The notes: generated from the letters alone by a model not told the origin. DNA of 64,000 nt from an uncultured Bacilli bacterium (GCA_934140285.1 CAKPBI010000006.1:46988-110987); one strand, 5' to 3'. Shown: positions 43,868 through 52,798, numbered from the stretch's first letter. A program made the numbers and translations.

Positions 43868-44744
43868 TATTCAAATAGTTAGCGATGGATCATGTGATTT
43901 AAGTCACGATGAGGTAAAAAAATTAAATGTTGAGGTAGTTCCATTTTATGTATCATTCAATGGAATTGATTATGTAAGAGAAAATGTCGATTTAAACACA
44001 AGAGATTTTTACCAACAGATGGTATATAAACCAGGAGTATATCCTAAAACATCACTTCCAACAGTCATTGACTATGTTAATGCTTTTACAAAGGCTTTGA
44101 AGGAAGATAAAGATATTGTTTGTATTTGTATAACAACTAAATTCAGTGGTTCATATAATTCAGCACTAAGTGCAAAAGAAATTTGCTTGGCGGATTATCC
44201 AGAAAGAAAAATTGAAGTCATTGATGCAATGGTTAATACTTGCTTACAAGGTCTTTTGGTAAAAGAAGCATGCAGAATGCGTGATAATAATTTATCAATA
44301 GAAGAAATAGTTGAAAATGTTAATCGTATCAAAAAGACTGCTCGTATCTTTTTTACAGTAGGTAACTTAGATTATTTACGCCATGGTGGTAGGATAGGGA
44401 AACTAATGGGGATCGTAGGTGCAACCTTAAAAATTAAACCAATCATTGTATTAAAAGAAGGAGAAATCTTTAGTTCTGGTCTTTGCTTTTCAAGAAAAAA
44501 ATCTTTAATTAAACTACTAGCATTAACAAAAAAACATTTTGTTGATGAAAACGAAAACCCAAATAATTACCGTTTCATTGTTGGTGGTGGCTTTGATATG
44601 AAGGAAGCCGAAGAATACCAACAAAAAGTAAAAGAAGATTTAAAACGTGACGACATAGAACTTGGCCAAATTGGTGCAACCATTGGGGTCCATACTGGTC
44701 CATATCCCATTGGAATTGGTTTTATAAAGAAATATGACTGTTAA
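43860..44744 (+). CDS. DegV-family fatty-acid-binding protein
   Basis: DegV/FakB proteins bind a fatty acid and present it to a fatty-acid kinase. The protein has I-V-S-D-G-S-C-D-L-S near its start, T-T-K-F-S-G-S-Y-N-S-A near 100 and R-H-G-G-R-I-G-K. The frame opens with GTG at 43836, but ATG at 43860 has GGAGGGG six bases upstream and gives 294 residues, the family norm. It overlaps the MarR gene and ends at a terminator. The kinase partner is not in this window. Confidence 0.87.
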   Translation: MNNIQIVSDGSCDLSHDEVKKLNVEVVPFYVSFNGIDYVRENVDLNTRDFYQQMVYKPGVYPKTSLPTVIDYVNAFTKALKEDKDIVCICITTKFSGSYNSALSAKEICLADYPERKIEVIDAMVNTCLQGLLVKEACRMRDNNLSIEEIVENVNRIKKTARIFFTVGNLDYLRHGGRIGKLMGIVGATLKIKPIIVLKEGEIFSSGLCFSRKKSLIKLLALTKKHFVDENENPNNYRFIVGGGFDMKEAEEYQQKVKEDLKRDDIELGQIGATIGVHTGPYPIGIGFIKKYDC

Positions 44745-44747
44745 ATT

Positions 44748-44775
44748 AAAACATATCTTTAAGATATGTTTTTTT
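44748..44775 (+). terminator. Terminator after degV
   Basis: AAAACATATCT (44748-44758) pairs with AGATATGTTTT (44762-44772), followed by more Ts. Confidence 0.85.
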
Positions 44776-44814
44776 AAAAAAACTCATTTGTAAACGTTTT
44801 CAACAATAAAATAG

Positions 44815-44843
44815 TTGCATTAAATATTTTTTGAGCGTATAAT
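44815..44843 (+). promoter_or_regulatory. Promoter of the aromatic amino-acid transporter operon
   Basis: TTGCAT (44815-44820), 17-base spacer, TATAAT (44838-44843). Transcription begins near 44850, ahead of the leader peptide. Confidence 0.85.
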
Positions 44844-44875
44844 ATTAGTATCAATAATGAAAGGAGATCACCAAT

Positions 44876-44941
44876 ATGTTAAGAAATATAATGATCACAT
44901 CTAACTTTTATTATTATTACTTTCCAAGGATGTTGAAATAA
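44876..44941 (+). CDS. Leader peptide rich in Tyr/Phe codons (attenuator peptide)
   Basis: A 21-residue frame begins with ATG at 44876 after AAGGAG (44861-44866) and ends with TAA at 44939-44941. Codons 11-16 encode F-Y-Y-Y-Y-F (44906-44923), six aromatic residues in a row and no tryptophan. Ribosome stalling here under tyrosine or phenylalanine shortage would change folding of the downstream RNA. The frame is too short for routine gene finding. It is followed by the paired segments and terminator described in the next entry. Confidence 0.85.
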   Translation: MLRNIMITSNFYYYYFPRMLK

Positions 44942-45064
44942 CCCCTTGGCCTTTTAGGCTGCAGAAAGTAATGTGGTTATTACCAACATCAATATTGTTG
45001 TAAGTAATAACTACAAGATATCATATGAATTTTGTGTTATTACTTAGGGGTAATAACATTTTTT
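44924..45064 (+). promoter_or_regulatory. Ribosome-mediated transcription attenuator
   Basis: Five segments can pair in two exclusive ways. Segment 0 (44929-44943) pairs with segment 1 (44973-44990) in a 14-bp helix with one small internal loop. Segment 1 (GTTATTAC, 44976-44983) also pairs with segment 2 (GTAATAAC, 45004-45011). Segment 2 also pairs with segment 3 (GTTATTAC, 45036-45043). Segment 3 pairs with segment 4 (GTAATAAC, 45050-45057), a terminator stem followed by six Ts (45059-45064). A ribosome stalled on the Tyr codons leaves segment 0 free, giving 0:1 and 2:3 (transcription on); a ribosome at the stop codon covers segment 0, giving 1:2 and 3:4 (off). Confidence 0.82.
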
Positions 45065-45098
45065 ATTTATATAATATATAATATAAGGAGAAAGAAAA

Positions 45099-46115
45099 AT
45101 GAAAAAATTAGTTAAAAATTTATTAGTAGTTGTTTTTGTATGTTGTTTATGTTTTGGCCTTGCTTCATGTAAAAAGAAAAAGAGCCTTGCAGAAAAAGTT
45201 GCAGATGGTGATACCATCAATGTTGCAATCATTCAATATGTTTCTGCGCCTCCTCTTGATATGGCAAGAGCTGGTATTATTGAAGGCTTAAAAGATGCAG
45301 GGTTTGAAGATGGAAAGAATATTAAGATTGATATTTTCAATTGTAATGAAGATGTATCAACAATAACACAATCTGTGGAAACTGCAATCAATCGCTGTGA
45401 TGTAATTTTCGCAATCGCAACCCCAGTTGCTCAAGTAGTTGTTGCTCAATTAAACAAAAAAGGAGTAGAAGTACCTTCCTTCTTTACAGCCGTTACTGAT
45501 CCAGTAGCTAGTGGTATTATGGAAAGTGCAACTAACCCTAGTGGTTCGATTACCGGAACATCTGATTTAAACCAAGTCGCAAAACAAGTTGCTATTTTAA
45601 AAGAAATGAATCCAAATGCTAAAAAGTTAGGCTTTATCTACTCTTCATCAGAAAACAATTCACTTGTGCAATTAAAACTTGCGCAAGAAGCCGCAAAAGG
45701 ATTAGGCCTTGAAATTGTTTCACAATCAGTTCAATCAGCAACTGAATTTAAAACAGTAACAGAAACTCTAATCAACAAAGGTGTTGATGCTATCTACCTA
45801 CCAACTGATAACAAGCTAGCTGCAAACGCTAAGACAGTAATTGATGTTGCTAATCTTAATAAAATTCCAACAATCGCTGGTGAAAGTGCCTTCTTAAGTA
45901 GTGGTGCAACATTATGTTATGGTAGTGTTAACTACACAACATTAGGTCACATGACAGGAGAAATGGCTGCTCGCGTAATGAAAGGTGAAAACACTATTGC
46001 TACATCACCAGTAGAATACTTTAGTTCTACAGAAATAGAAATCAATAAAACCGCTTCTGATGCGGCTGGAATTACCCTTCCACAAGAATTACTTGATAAG
46101 GCTGTTATAAAATAA
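45099..46115 (+). CDS. ABC transporter substrate-binding lipoprotein (TrpX family), probably Tyr/Phe
   Basis: The 338-residue lipoprotein (lipobox L-A-S-C, C24, followed by a lysine run) belongs to the TrpX-type substrate-binding family: I-I-Q-Y-V-S-A-P-P-L-D near the start, F-F-T-A-V-T-D-P-V near 125 and Y-L-P-T-D-N. Homologues are usually annotated as tryptophan binders. The upstream leader codes for Tyr/Phe and no Trp, so tyrosine and/or phenylalanine is the likelier ligand in this organism. AAGGAG precedes the ATG, 35 bases after the attenuator. The permease and ATPase genes follow. Confidence 0.85.
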   Translation: MKKLVKNLLVVVFVCCLCFGLASCKKKKSLAEKVADGDTINVAIIQYVSAPPLDMARAGIIEGLKDAGFEDGKNIKIDIFNCNEDVSTITQSVETAINRCDVIFAIATPVAQVVVAQLNKKGVEVPSFFTAVTDPVASGIMESATNPSGSITGTSDLNQVAKQVAILKEMNPNAKKLGFIYSSSENNSLVQLKLAQEAAKGLGLEIVSQSVQSATEFKTVTETLINKGVDAIYLPTDNKLAANAKTVIDVANLNKIPTIAGESAFLSSGATLCYGSVNYTTLGHMTGEMAARVMKGENTIATSPVEYFSSTEIEINKTASDAAGITLPQELLDKAVIK

Positions 46116-46137
46116 ATAAAATGAAAGGATGATTTAG

Positions 46138-47100
46138 ATGTCAGATATTTTAAATATTCTCCAAGGGGGATTAAAAGATGGAATTATATGGGGGATACTA
46201 GTAATAGGAGTATACATTTCTTTTCGTATTCTTGATATTGCTGACTTAAGCATTGAAGGAACGTTCCCACTTGGTGGATGTGTAGCCGCAATCCTTATTT
46301 TTTGGGGCGTAAATCCATATATTGCGACAATCCTTGCGTTTGTCTTTGGGTTACTTGGGGGACTATTAACTGGGGTAATCCATACTAAACTAAAGGTTCC
46401 AGCAATTCTTTCAGGTATTATTACCATGACAGCTCTATCATCCATTAATTTAGTAATCTTAGGATTTGCGAGTAAAGTTGCTCCTTCACAAGCTAATCTT
46501 CCAATTACTAATGATATCTTTGTCCATACCTATAATCTACTAGAAGGTATGTTTAAAAACTTAGGTATTGAAAAACAATATGCTAACATTATTGTTACTT
46601 TAGTTGTTAGTGGGGTGTTCTTACTACTTGTTGCTTTCCTTGTATATTGGCTATTTGGAACCGAAGTTGGAATGAATGTAAGAGCAACCGGAAATAACCA
46701 AAGAATGGCTCGTGCACAAGGCATTAATACTGATTTAATGATAATCTTCGGTTTAATGCTAAGTAATGGTTTAATTGCTTTAAGTGGAGCCTTGTTTGCT
46801 CAAAATGGAGGTACTGCGATTGTTGATAGTGGTAAAGGCGCCATCGTAATAGGTCTTGCTTCCATCATTTTAGGTGAATTAATTTTTGGTAAGAAACGTA
46901 GCTTTAAAGTTTCTTTAATCTCCATAATAGTTGGAGCGATAATCTTCTTCATTATTAAAGCAATCGCCATAACTCTTAATGTTGATCATCTATTAAATTT
47001 ACTTGTTGCGATTATGCTAACAGTTATCCTTGCTTTACCATTAATTAAGAGAGCCATCAAACTAAAAAAGAAAGAGGTGAATGATGATGTTAGAAATTAA
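46138..47100 (+). CDS. ABC transporter permease (TrpY type)
   Basis: The 320-residue protein has about nine hydrophobic segments and belongs to the BPD-transporter-2 (LivH-like) permease group: Y-I-S-F-R-I-L-D-I-A-D-L-S-I-E-G near 26 and G-M-N-V-R-A-T-G-N-N in the ATPase-contact loop. It forms the membrane channel for the ligand delivered by the preceding lipoprotein. It overlaps the ATPase gene by about 14-20 bases depending on the start used. Confidence 0.88.
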   Translation: MSDILNILQGGLKDGIIWGILVIGVYISFRILDIADLSIEGTFPLGGCVAAILIFWGVNPYIATILAFVFGLLGGLLTGVIHTKLKVPAILSGIITMTALSSINLVILGFASKVAPSQANLPITNDIFVHTYNLLEGMFKNLGIEKQYANIIVTLVVSGVFLLLVAFLVYWLFGTEVGMNVRATGNNQRMARAQGINTDLMIIFGLMLSNGLIALSGALFAQNGGTAIVDSGKGAIVIGLASIILGELIFGKKRSFKVSLISIIVGAIIFFIIKAIAITLNVDHLLNLLVAIMLTVILALPLIKRAIKLKKKEVNDDVRN

Positions 47101-47878
47101 ACATTTAACCAAAATATTCAATAAAGAAGAAGGCATAGAAAATCAAAAAATTGCTCTTAACAACATCTCCCTTCACATAAATGATGGTGATTTTGTAACA
47201 ATCATCGGTGGTAATGGAAGTGGTAAAAGTACTTTAATGAATATGATATCTGGAGTATTTGAACCAGATGAAGGTGAAGTCATCATTGATGGGGTAAATG
47301 TTACAAAACTAAGTGAATATAAGCGTGCTCCTTTTCTTGGCCGTGTATTTCAAGATCCTAATATGGGTACAGCTCCTAATATGTCAATAATTGAAAATCT
47401 AGAGATTGCCTCAAGAAGGGGAAAGAAAAGTACCTTAAGATGGGGCTTCCGCGCTGAAAATGAAAAAAGATTTCAAGAAATTTTGACCTCTTTAAATTTA
47501 GGACTAGAAAATAGATTATCTCAAAAAGTTGGTTTATTATCGGGAGGACAACGTCAGGCGGTAACCTTAGTGATGGCAACGCTAAACAAACCTAAACTTT
47601 TACTACTAGATGAACATACTGCGGCTTTAGATCCTAAAACGGCTAAGAAAGTACTAGATTTAACCGAAAAAATTGTTAATAATGAAAAAATAACAACCCT
47701 AATGATAACCCATAATATGCGTGATGCCCTAAAGTATGGTAATCGCTTAATAATGTTAAGTGATGGAAAAATCATTGTTGATGTAAGTGGTGTAGAAAAA
47801 AGTAAACTTACGATCGAAGATTTATTACAAAAATTTGAAACAAGTGGTGCTGAAATATCAGATAAATTATTATTTTAA
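47081..47878 (+). CDS. ABC transporter ATPase (TrpZ type)
   Basis: The ATPase has Walker A G-G-N-G-S-G-K-S-T at 43-51, signature L-S-G-G-Q-R-Q-A and Walker B L-L-L-L-D-E-H-T-A-A-L-D. Three ATG codons in a row (47081, 47084, 47087) are possible starts; GAGGTG at 47074-47079 is best placed for the third. It energises uptake through the preceding permease. No clear terminator is seen between it and the following lipoprotein gene, which has its own ribosome site inside an inverted repeat. Confidence 0.92.
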   Translation: MMMLEIKHLTKIFNKEEGIENQKIALNNISLHINDGDFVTIIGGNGSGKSTLMNMISGVFEPDEGEVIIDGVNVTKLSEYKRAPFLGRVFQDPNMGTAPNMSIIENLEIASRRGKKSTLRWGFRAENEKRFQEILTSLNLGLENRLSQKVGLLSGGQRQAVTLVMATLNKPKLLLLDEHTAALDPKTAKKVLDLTEKIVNNEKITTLMITHNMRDALKYGNRLIMLSDGKIIVDVSGVEKSKLTIEDLLQKFETSGAEISDKLLF

Positions 47879-47901
47879 AATAATATTGTAAAAAAGCCCA
47901 A

Positions 47902-47942
47902 CTAATTTGTTATATATGCGTATGACTATTAAAACAAATTAG
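47902..47942 (+). promoter_or_regulatory. Inverted repeat reaching into the ribosome site of the next lipoprotein gene
   Basis: CTAATTTGTT (47902-47911) and AACAAATTAG (47933-47942) are perfect complements with a 21-base loop. The right arm runs into the AGGAGG at 47941-47946, so the hairpin could hinder translation, or the repeat could be a protein-binding site. Confidence 0.5.
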
Positions 47943-47952
47943 GAGGAATGTT

Positions 47953-48540
47953 ATGAAACTAAAATCTACATTACTTGTAGTACTAATCGCCATCTTTTCA
48001 TTGTCATTTACAGCATGTAATAAAACATCAGATAAGTATGAATACAATGAAAAAGAAGGATATATCATTTTAAGTGATGGTAAAAAATATAAATCAATTG
48101 AAGAAGACTGGCATCTAAATAGCTTTTCACAAGTTATGGATACATGTGTTCTAAATAAAAATGAATATAAAATTTTAAGTAATAGTGGAGATAACATCAG
48201 ATATCTTCAACTTGTAAAAACTAATGGCGAAAGATCAAAATTATTTGTTAGAAGTGATTTAAAACTTCCTACATTAAAAGAAATTACTGATTATAATGTT
48301 TTATATAAAGATAGAGGTTATAATTATAAAGTTCTTGATTACTATGATGATTCTGCTAACCTTGATACTTTACCAAGTGATTATAAAACAATCTTTATTG
48401 ACTTAAAGGTAAAAAAATATGATGGTATTAATTTAAGTCTTCCACTATACTATGTTGGTGAAAATTTATATATTCAAAATATCAATAACAAGTATGTAAA
48501 ATTACCATCTAATTATTTTTTTGAAAGCGATATTAAATAA
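47953..48540 (+). CDS. Lipoprotein of unknown function
   Basis: The 195-residue precursor has a lipoprotein signal (S-F-T-A-C, C22). The mature part is rich in Tyr, Lys and Asp with alternating hydrophobic residues, suggesting a small beta domain (for example Y-I-I-L-S-D-G-K-K-Y-K-S-I). I recognise no family. It stands between the importer and a MarR gene, ends at a 12-bp terminator, and its ribosome site lies in an inverted repeat. Confidence 0.65.
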   Translation: MKLKSTLLVVLIAIFSLSFTACNKTSDKYEYNEKEGYIILSDGKKYKSIEEDWHLNSFSQVMDTCVLNKNEYKILSNSGDNIRYLQLVKTNGERSKLFVRSDLKLPTLKEITDYNVLYKDRGYNYKVLDYYDDSANLDTLPSDYKTIFIDLKVKKYDGINLSLPLYYVGENLYIQNINNKYVKLPSNYFFESDIK

Positions 48541-48545
48541 TAATG

Positions 48546-48580
48546 AAAAGGAAAAGAAAAAAATCTTTTCCTTTTTTTTT
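48546..48580 (+). terminator. Terminator after the small lipoprotein gene
   Basis: AAAAGGAAAAGA (48546-48557) pairs with TCTTTTCCTTTT (48564-48575), followed by more Ts. Confidence 0.88.
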
Positions 48581-48605
48581 CATTTATTTTAAAAAAGATG
48601 TATAA

Positions 48606-48629
48606 TTAATTAGTTTTAAAACTAATTAA
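48606..48629. promoter_or_regulatory. 24-bp perfect palindrome, probable MarR operator
   Basis: TTAATTAGTTTT followed by AAAACTAATTAA, touching the -10 hexamer TATAAT (48601-48606) and the AGGAGG of marR. No good -35 was seen (best TTTTCA near 48577). The position fits autorepression of the marR-exporter operon. Confidence 0.7.
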
Positions 48630-48638
48630 GGAGGAAAC

Positions 48639-49073
48639 ATGGAAAATAAAAAGAATGTATTAATGCTAATTGGTGATTGTAACAAACTATTTGTAAATCA
48701 GATCCGCAAAAAAAGTGAAGAAAACAATCTCTGCAATTGTTACCATCCAATCATTTTTAACCTTATTAGACAAGATGGTCTAACCCAACTTGAACTTGTA
48801 AAGCTTACGAGATTAAAAGCGCCAACTATTAGCTTAACTTTACAAAAAATGGAATTAGAACAACTTGTTATAAGAAAACAAGACCCCAAAGATGCTAGAC
48901 AAATCCGTGTGTATCTCACAGAAAAAGGTCGTGCATATGATGATGACATGCGAGTAATTATCAAAGAACTTGAAACTCAAGTTTTAGGAAAATTTAATAA
49001 TGATGAATTAAAAACTTTAGAAGGGACTTTGACAAAATTAATTAATGTAATGAGTCAAGAATTTGGTGAATAA
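48639..49073 (+). CDS. MarR-family regulator of the downstream ABC exporter
   Basis: The 144-residue winged-helix protein has L-T-Q-L-E-L-V-K-L-T-R-L-K-A-P-T-I-S-L-T-L as the recognition region and the wing D-P-K-D-A-R-Q-I-R-V-Y-L-T. Its gene starts right after a 24-bp palindrome and is followed directly by two ABC exporter genes, the usual layout for drug- or peptide-responsive efflux control. Two cysteines near the start (C-N-C-Y) could sense redox state, but that is speculation. Confidence 0.87.
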   Translation: MENKKNVLMLIGDCNKLFVNQIRKKSEENNLCNCYHPIIFNLIRQDGLTQLELVKLTRLKAPTISLTLQKMELEQLVIRKQDPKDARQIRVYLTEKGRAYDDDMRVIIKELETQVLGKFNNDELKTLEGTLTKLINVMSQEFGE

Positions 49074-49074
49074 A

Positions 49075-50799
49075 ATGAAAATACTAAGATATTTAAAACC
49101 TTATTGGTTCTTAGCTCTCCTTGCTCCATTAACTATGGTAGGAGAAGTACTTATGGATTTGTATCAACCTAAATTAATGGCAGAAATCGTTAATGTTGGT
49201 CTTGGCGAAGGTAAAAATAATATAATCTTATCGACCGGTCTCTTAATGCTTGGCTTAACGGCCGTTGGTGGTTTATGTGGATTCCTATCAGCAGTTTTTG
49301 CTTCGGCAGCATCCCAAGGTTTCGCTGATGATTTAAGAAGAGATACTTTTAAAAAAATAATGGATTTATCTTTCCAACAAACTGATGCGTTCTCTACAGG
49401 ATCTTTAGTTACAAGAATTACCAATGATATTGATATGATAAAAAACTTAATCTCAATGTCGGTAAGAATGTTAGTTAGAACCCTTATTCAATTCATCGGT
49501 GGTATTATTTTCTTATTAGTAATTTACCCTAGTTTTGGTTATATTCTATTAATTACCCTTCCTATTGAATTAGTTTTTATCATTATTTTTATTTGGAAAG
49601 TTTCACCTTTATTTTTAAAGGTACAACAAAAACTAGATGATGTAAACTCCATTGTTCAAGAAGATGTCGGAGGAAGCCGAGTAGTTAAAGCCTATAATCG
49701 TGAAGAATTTGAAAAAGAAAGATTTGATAATGCCAATGTAAATCTATGTAACACCAATCTAAGAGTACAAAAAATTTTAGCATATCTTTCACCAATTCTT
49801 ATGATTGTTATGAATTTAACCGTAATTGTTGTCATTTACATTGGTGGTAGAAATGTAATCTTAGACAATGGTTTAAAAGTAGGTGATGTTATGGCATCAA
49901 TTACTTACATCAGCCAAATCTTAATGTCGTTAACAATGCTTGGTATGATGTTCCAAACAATAACTAGAGCTTCTGCTAGCATTAAGCGTGTAAATGAAGT
50001 TCTTGATTCCGTTAACCCTATTGTTGATGGAACTAAAGAATTAACTAAAACATCAGGTCATATAACTTTTCAAGAAGTATACTTTGCTTATCCTAATACG
50101 GCTTTAGATGTACTACAAAAAATTAATGTTGATGTAAAACCAGGTGAAACTCTCGCAATCTTAGGTGCCACGGGATCAGGAAAAACCTCAATGGTGAATT
50201 TAGTCCCTCGTTTTTATGATACTACTGGTGGGGAAATTTTATTAGATGGGGAGAACATTAAAGCTTTTACCCTAAAGTCCCTAAGAAAAAACATTGGTAT
50301 TGTGTTCCAAAAAACCGAACTTTTCACAGGAACCATTGAAGATAATGTTAAATGGGGCAATCTAAATGCTACCCATGAAGAAGTAGTCAAAGCATGTGAA
50401 ATTGCTCAAGCAGATAGTTTCATCAGAGGCTTTACTGATGGCTATGATACTATTATTGGTGAAAAAGGTTCATCCTTATCAGGAGGACAAAAACAACGTA
50501 TTGCGATAGCAAGAGCCATTCTTAAGAAACCACAAATCTTAATCTTTGATGATGCGACTAGTGCTCTTGATTTAAAAACGGAAGCTCAACTTTATAAAGC
50601 CTTAAGAGAAAATCTTAAAAATACTACAATCTTACTGATAGCTCAACGTGTTGCTTCGGCCAAAGGAGCTACCAAGATTTTAGTCTTAGAAAATGGTAAG
50701 GTTTCAGCAATCGGAACTAACGATGAATTATTACAAACCTCACCAATCTATCAAGACATTTATAACTCTCAATTAAAACAAGAGGAGGAAAATGCATAA
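49075..50799 (+). CDS. ABC exporter half-transporter 1, degenerate catalytic site
   Basis: The 574-residue protein has six membrane helices followed by an ATPase domain: Walker A G-A-T-G-S-G-K-T-S, signature L-S-G-G-Q-K-Q-R and Walker B I-L-I-F-D-D-A-T-S-A-L-D. The catalytic Glu after Walker B is Asp, the hallmark of the degenerate half of heterodimeric exporters (BmrCD, TM287/288). TTG and GTG codons lie upstream in frame, but the ATG at 49075 sits just after the MarR stop and is preferred. It pairs with the next gene. Confidence 0.9.
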   Translation: MKILRYLKPYWFLALLAPLTMVGEVLMDLYQPKLMAEIVNVGLGEGKNNIILSTGLLMLGLTAVGGLCGFLSAVFASAASQGFADDLRRDTFKKIMDLSFQQTDAFSTGSLVTRITNDIDMIKNLISMSVRMLVRTLIQFIGGIIFLLVIYPSFGYILLITLPIELVFIIIFIWKVSPLFLKVQQKLDDVNSIVQEDVGGSRVVKAYNREEFEKERFDNANVNLCNTNLRVQKILAYLSPILMIVMNLTVIVVIYIGGRNVILDNGLKVGDVMASITYISQILMSLTMLGMMFQTITRASASIKRVNEVLDSVNPIVDGTKELTKTSGHITFQEVYFAYPNTALDVLQKINVDVKPGETLAILGATGSGKTSMVNLVPRFYDTTGGEILLDGENIKAFTLKSLRKNIGIVFQKTELFTGTIEDNVKWGNLNATHEEVVKACEIAQADSFIRGFTDGYDTIIGEKGSSLSGGQKQRIAIARAILKKPQILIFDDATSALDLKTEAQLYKALRENLKNTTILLIAQRVASAKGATKILVLENGKVSAIGTNDELLQTSPIYQDIYNSQLKQEEENA

Positions 50800-52775
50800 T
50801 GACATCTTTATTATTAATTTGTTCAGTTCTTCCTTTTATTATCTTATTTACAATTATTATTACTAAAACTTTAATCAAAAAAGCCAAATGGATAAAGAAA
50901 CATACCGAGAAAAAAGCTCCAAAACCAGATGATGTAGTCATTGGTAAATATGCTAAACTAACGGAAAAAGAAATCTTCTCCCGTGGAGGAAGACCTCATG
51001 GACCTGGAGCTTTACAATTTAAAGAAAAACCTAAAAACTTTGGTAAAACCATTAAACGAGTATTTAATTATTTAGGTACAAATAAAACCTATTTAATAAC
51101 CCTTCTTGTTGTGGTAATCATCTCCACGCTTCTTTCTCTTCTTGGTCCAATCCTTCAAGGAAATGCGATTAACAGCATCAATGAGAAAAACTTAAATAAA
51201 TTAATGCTTACTTTAGTTATTCTATTTAGTGTGTATGTCTTAACATCCCTCCTTGAACTAGTAACCAGCTTAATTTCGGCTCATCTTTCTCAAAATATGA
51301 TTAAGAAAATGCGAAAAGATGTCTTTAACCATATGATATATTTACCAGTATCATATTTTGATAATAACCAACATGGTGACATCATGAGTAGAGTAACCAA
51401 CGATGTAGAAAGTATCTCTAATACTATCTCCCAATCATTAACTTCACTTATCTCAGGGCTTATCACGGTTGTTGGAGCATTCATTATCATGCTTGTTTAT
51501 AGTCCTTTACTAACTTTAATTACTCTCTCAACCCTTGGTTTAACCATCCTTGTAACTAAAGTATTATCTAAATATATGCGAAAATTCTTTAGAATTCAAC
51601 GTTCACTAATTGGTGAAATCAATGCACAAGTAGAAGAAATGGTTGTTAGTCATAAAACAGTCAAAGGTTTTTGTATGGAAGAAACGGTTGAAGAAGAATT
51701 TAATGGTATCAGTAGAGCTTTAAGAAAATATGGTATTAAAGCTGAAATCTTTGGTGGCGTGATGGGACCACTTATGAACATTATCAACAACCTTGGTTAT
51801 TTACTTGTTGTTGCCTTTGGTGCTTTATTTGTAACTAAAGGTATTAACCATCTTGAAGTTGGTGCCATCATTACCTTTGCTTCATTATCTAGACAATTCT
51901 CAAGACCAATCAATACCATTGCTAACCTTTACACACAAATATTAACAAGTGTAGCAGCTGCGGAAAGAGTATTTGATATTCTTGATACTAGTGAAGAAGT
52001 AAATGAAGGTAAAGTAGTAGAAGCTGAACTAGATCTAACTAAACCAATTGAATTTGAACATGTAAATTTCTCTTATGTAGAAGGGGAACTAGTCCTAAAA
52101 GACTTTTCATTAATGGTAAACCCTGGGGAAAAGATTGCTCTCGTAGGTGCAACTGGATCCGGAAAGACCACCGTTGTAAACCTATTAATGCGTTTTTATG
52201 ATATTGATAGTGGTGAAATTAAAGTTGGTGGTATAAATATCAATGAAATTGAAAAACATGAACTAAGAAAACTTATTGCGATAGTTTTACAAGATACCGT
52301 TCTTTTCAAAGATACAATTAAGAAAAATATAGAATATGGTCGTCTAAATGCAAATGATGAAGATATCTATCGTGCAGCAGTTATGAGTAATTCTAGTTTG
52401 TTTATTGAAAAAATGAGTGATGGTTATAATTCAATGCTATCAGAAGGAGGAAGTAACCTAAGTGGAGGTCAACGCCAACTTTTATCAATTGCGAGAGCCA
52501 TCCTTGCTGATCCTAAAATTTTGATTCTTGATGAAGCAACCTCCAATGTTGATACAAGAACCGAAAAAAACATCCAAGATGGTCTGGTGAAATTAATGCA
52601 TAAACGTACATCATTAATTATAGCTCATCGTCTTTCAACTGTTCGTGATGCGGATAAAATTGTTGTTATCGACCATGGAAGAATCGTTGAAATAGGTAAT
52701 CACGATGAACTATTACAAAAAGAAGGTATCTACTATCATCTTTACAAAACGCAATTTGAAGGAAATACTATTTAA
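50799..52775 (+). CDS. ABC exporter half-transporter 2, canonical catalytic site
   Basis: The 658-residue partner starts by overlapping the previous stop (TAATG). It has an extra N-terminal hydrophobic helix and a charged linker (about 1-90) before the six-helix domain, as found in one partner of many Bacillota pairs. The ATPase has Walker A G-A-T-G-S-G-K-T-T, L-S-G-G-Q-R-Q-L and an intact I-L-I-L-D-E-A-T-S. Likely exports a toxic compound, lipid or peptide under MarR control; substrate unknown. Confidence 0.92.
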   Translation: MTSLLLICSVLPFIILFTIIITKTLIKKAKWIKKHTEKKAPKPDDVVIGKYAKLTEKEIFSRGGRPHGPGALQFKEKPKNFGKTIKRVFNYLGTNKTYLITLLVVVIISTLLSLLGPILQGNAINSINEKNLNKLMLTLVILFSVYVLTSLLELVTSLISAHLSQNMIKKMRKDVFNHMIYLPVSYFDNNQHGDIMSRVTNDVESISNTISQSLTSLISGLITVVGAFIIMLVYSPLLTLITLSTLGLTILVTKVLSKYMRKFFRIQRSLIGEINAQVEEMVVSHKTVKGFCMEETVEEEFNGISRALRKYGIKAEIFGGVMGPLMNIINNLGYLLVVAFGALFVTKGINHLEVGAIITFASLSRQFSRPINTIANLYTQILTSVAAAERVFDILDTSEEVNEGKVVEAELDLTKPIEFEHVNFSYVEGELVLKDFSLMVNPGEKIALVGATGSGKTTVVNLLMRFYDIDSGEIKVGGININEIEKHELRKLIAIVLQDTVLFKDTIKKNIEYGRLNANDEDIYRAAVMSNSSLFIEKMSDGYNSMLSEGGSNLSGGQRQLLSIARAILADPKILILDEATSNVDTRTEKNIQDGLVKLMHKRTSLIIAHRLSTVRDADKIVVIDHGRIVEIGNHDELLQKEGIYYHLYKTQFEGNTI

Positions 52776-52798
52776 TCCAGCTAAAATGCTGGATTTTT
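52774..52798 (+). terminator. Terminator after the first ABC exporter pair
   Basis: AATCCAGC (52774-52781) pairs with GCTGGATT (52788-52795) around TAAAAT, then Ts. Confidence 0.87.

Noticed and set aside
44924..45064. T-box riboswitch ahead of the aromatic amino-acid transporter
   Set aside because: No T-box consensus (AGGGTGGNACCGCG-like) or specifier-loop layout is present; instead there is a translated leader peptide with aromatic codons and alternating helices.
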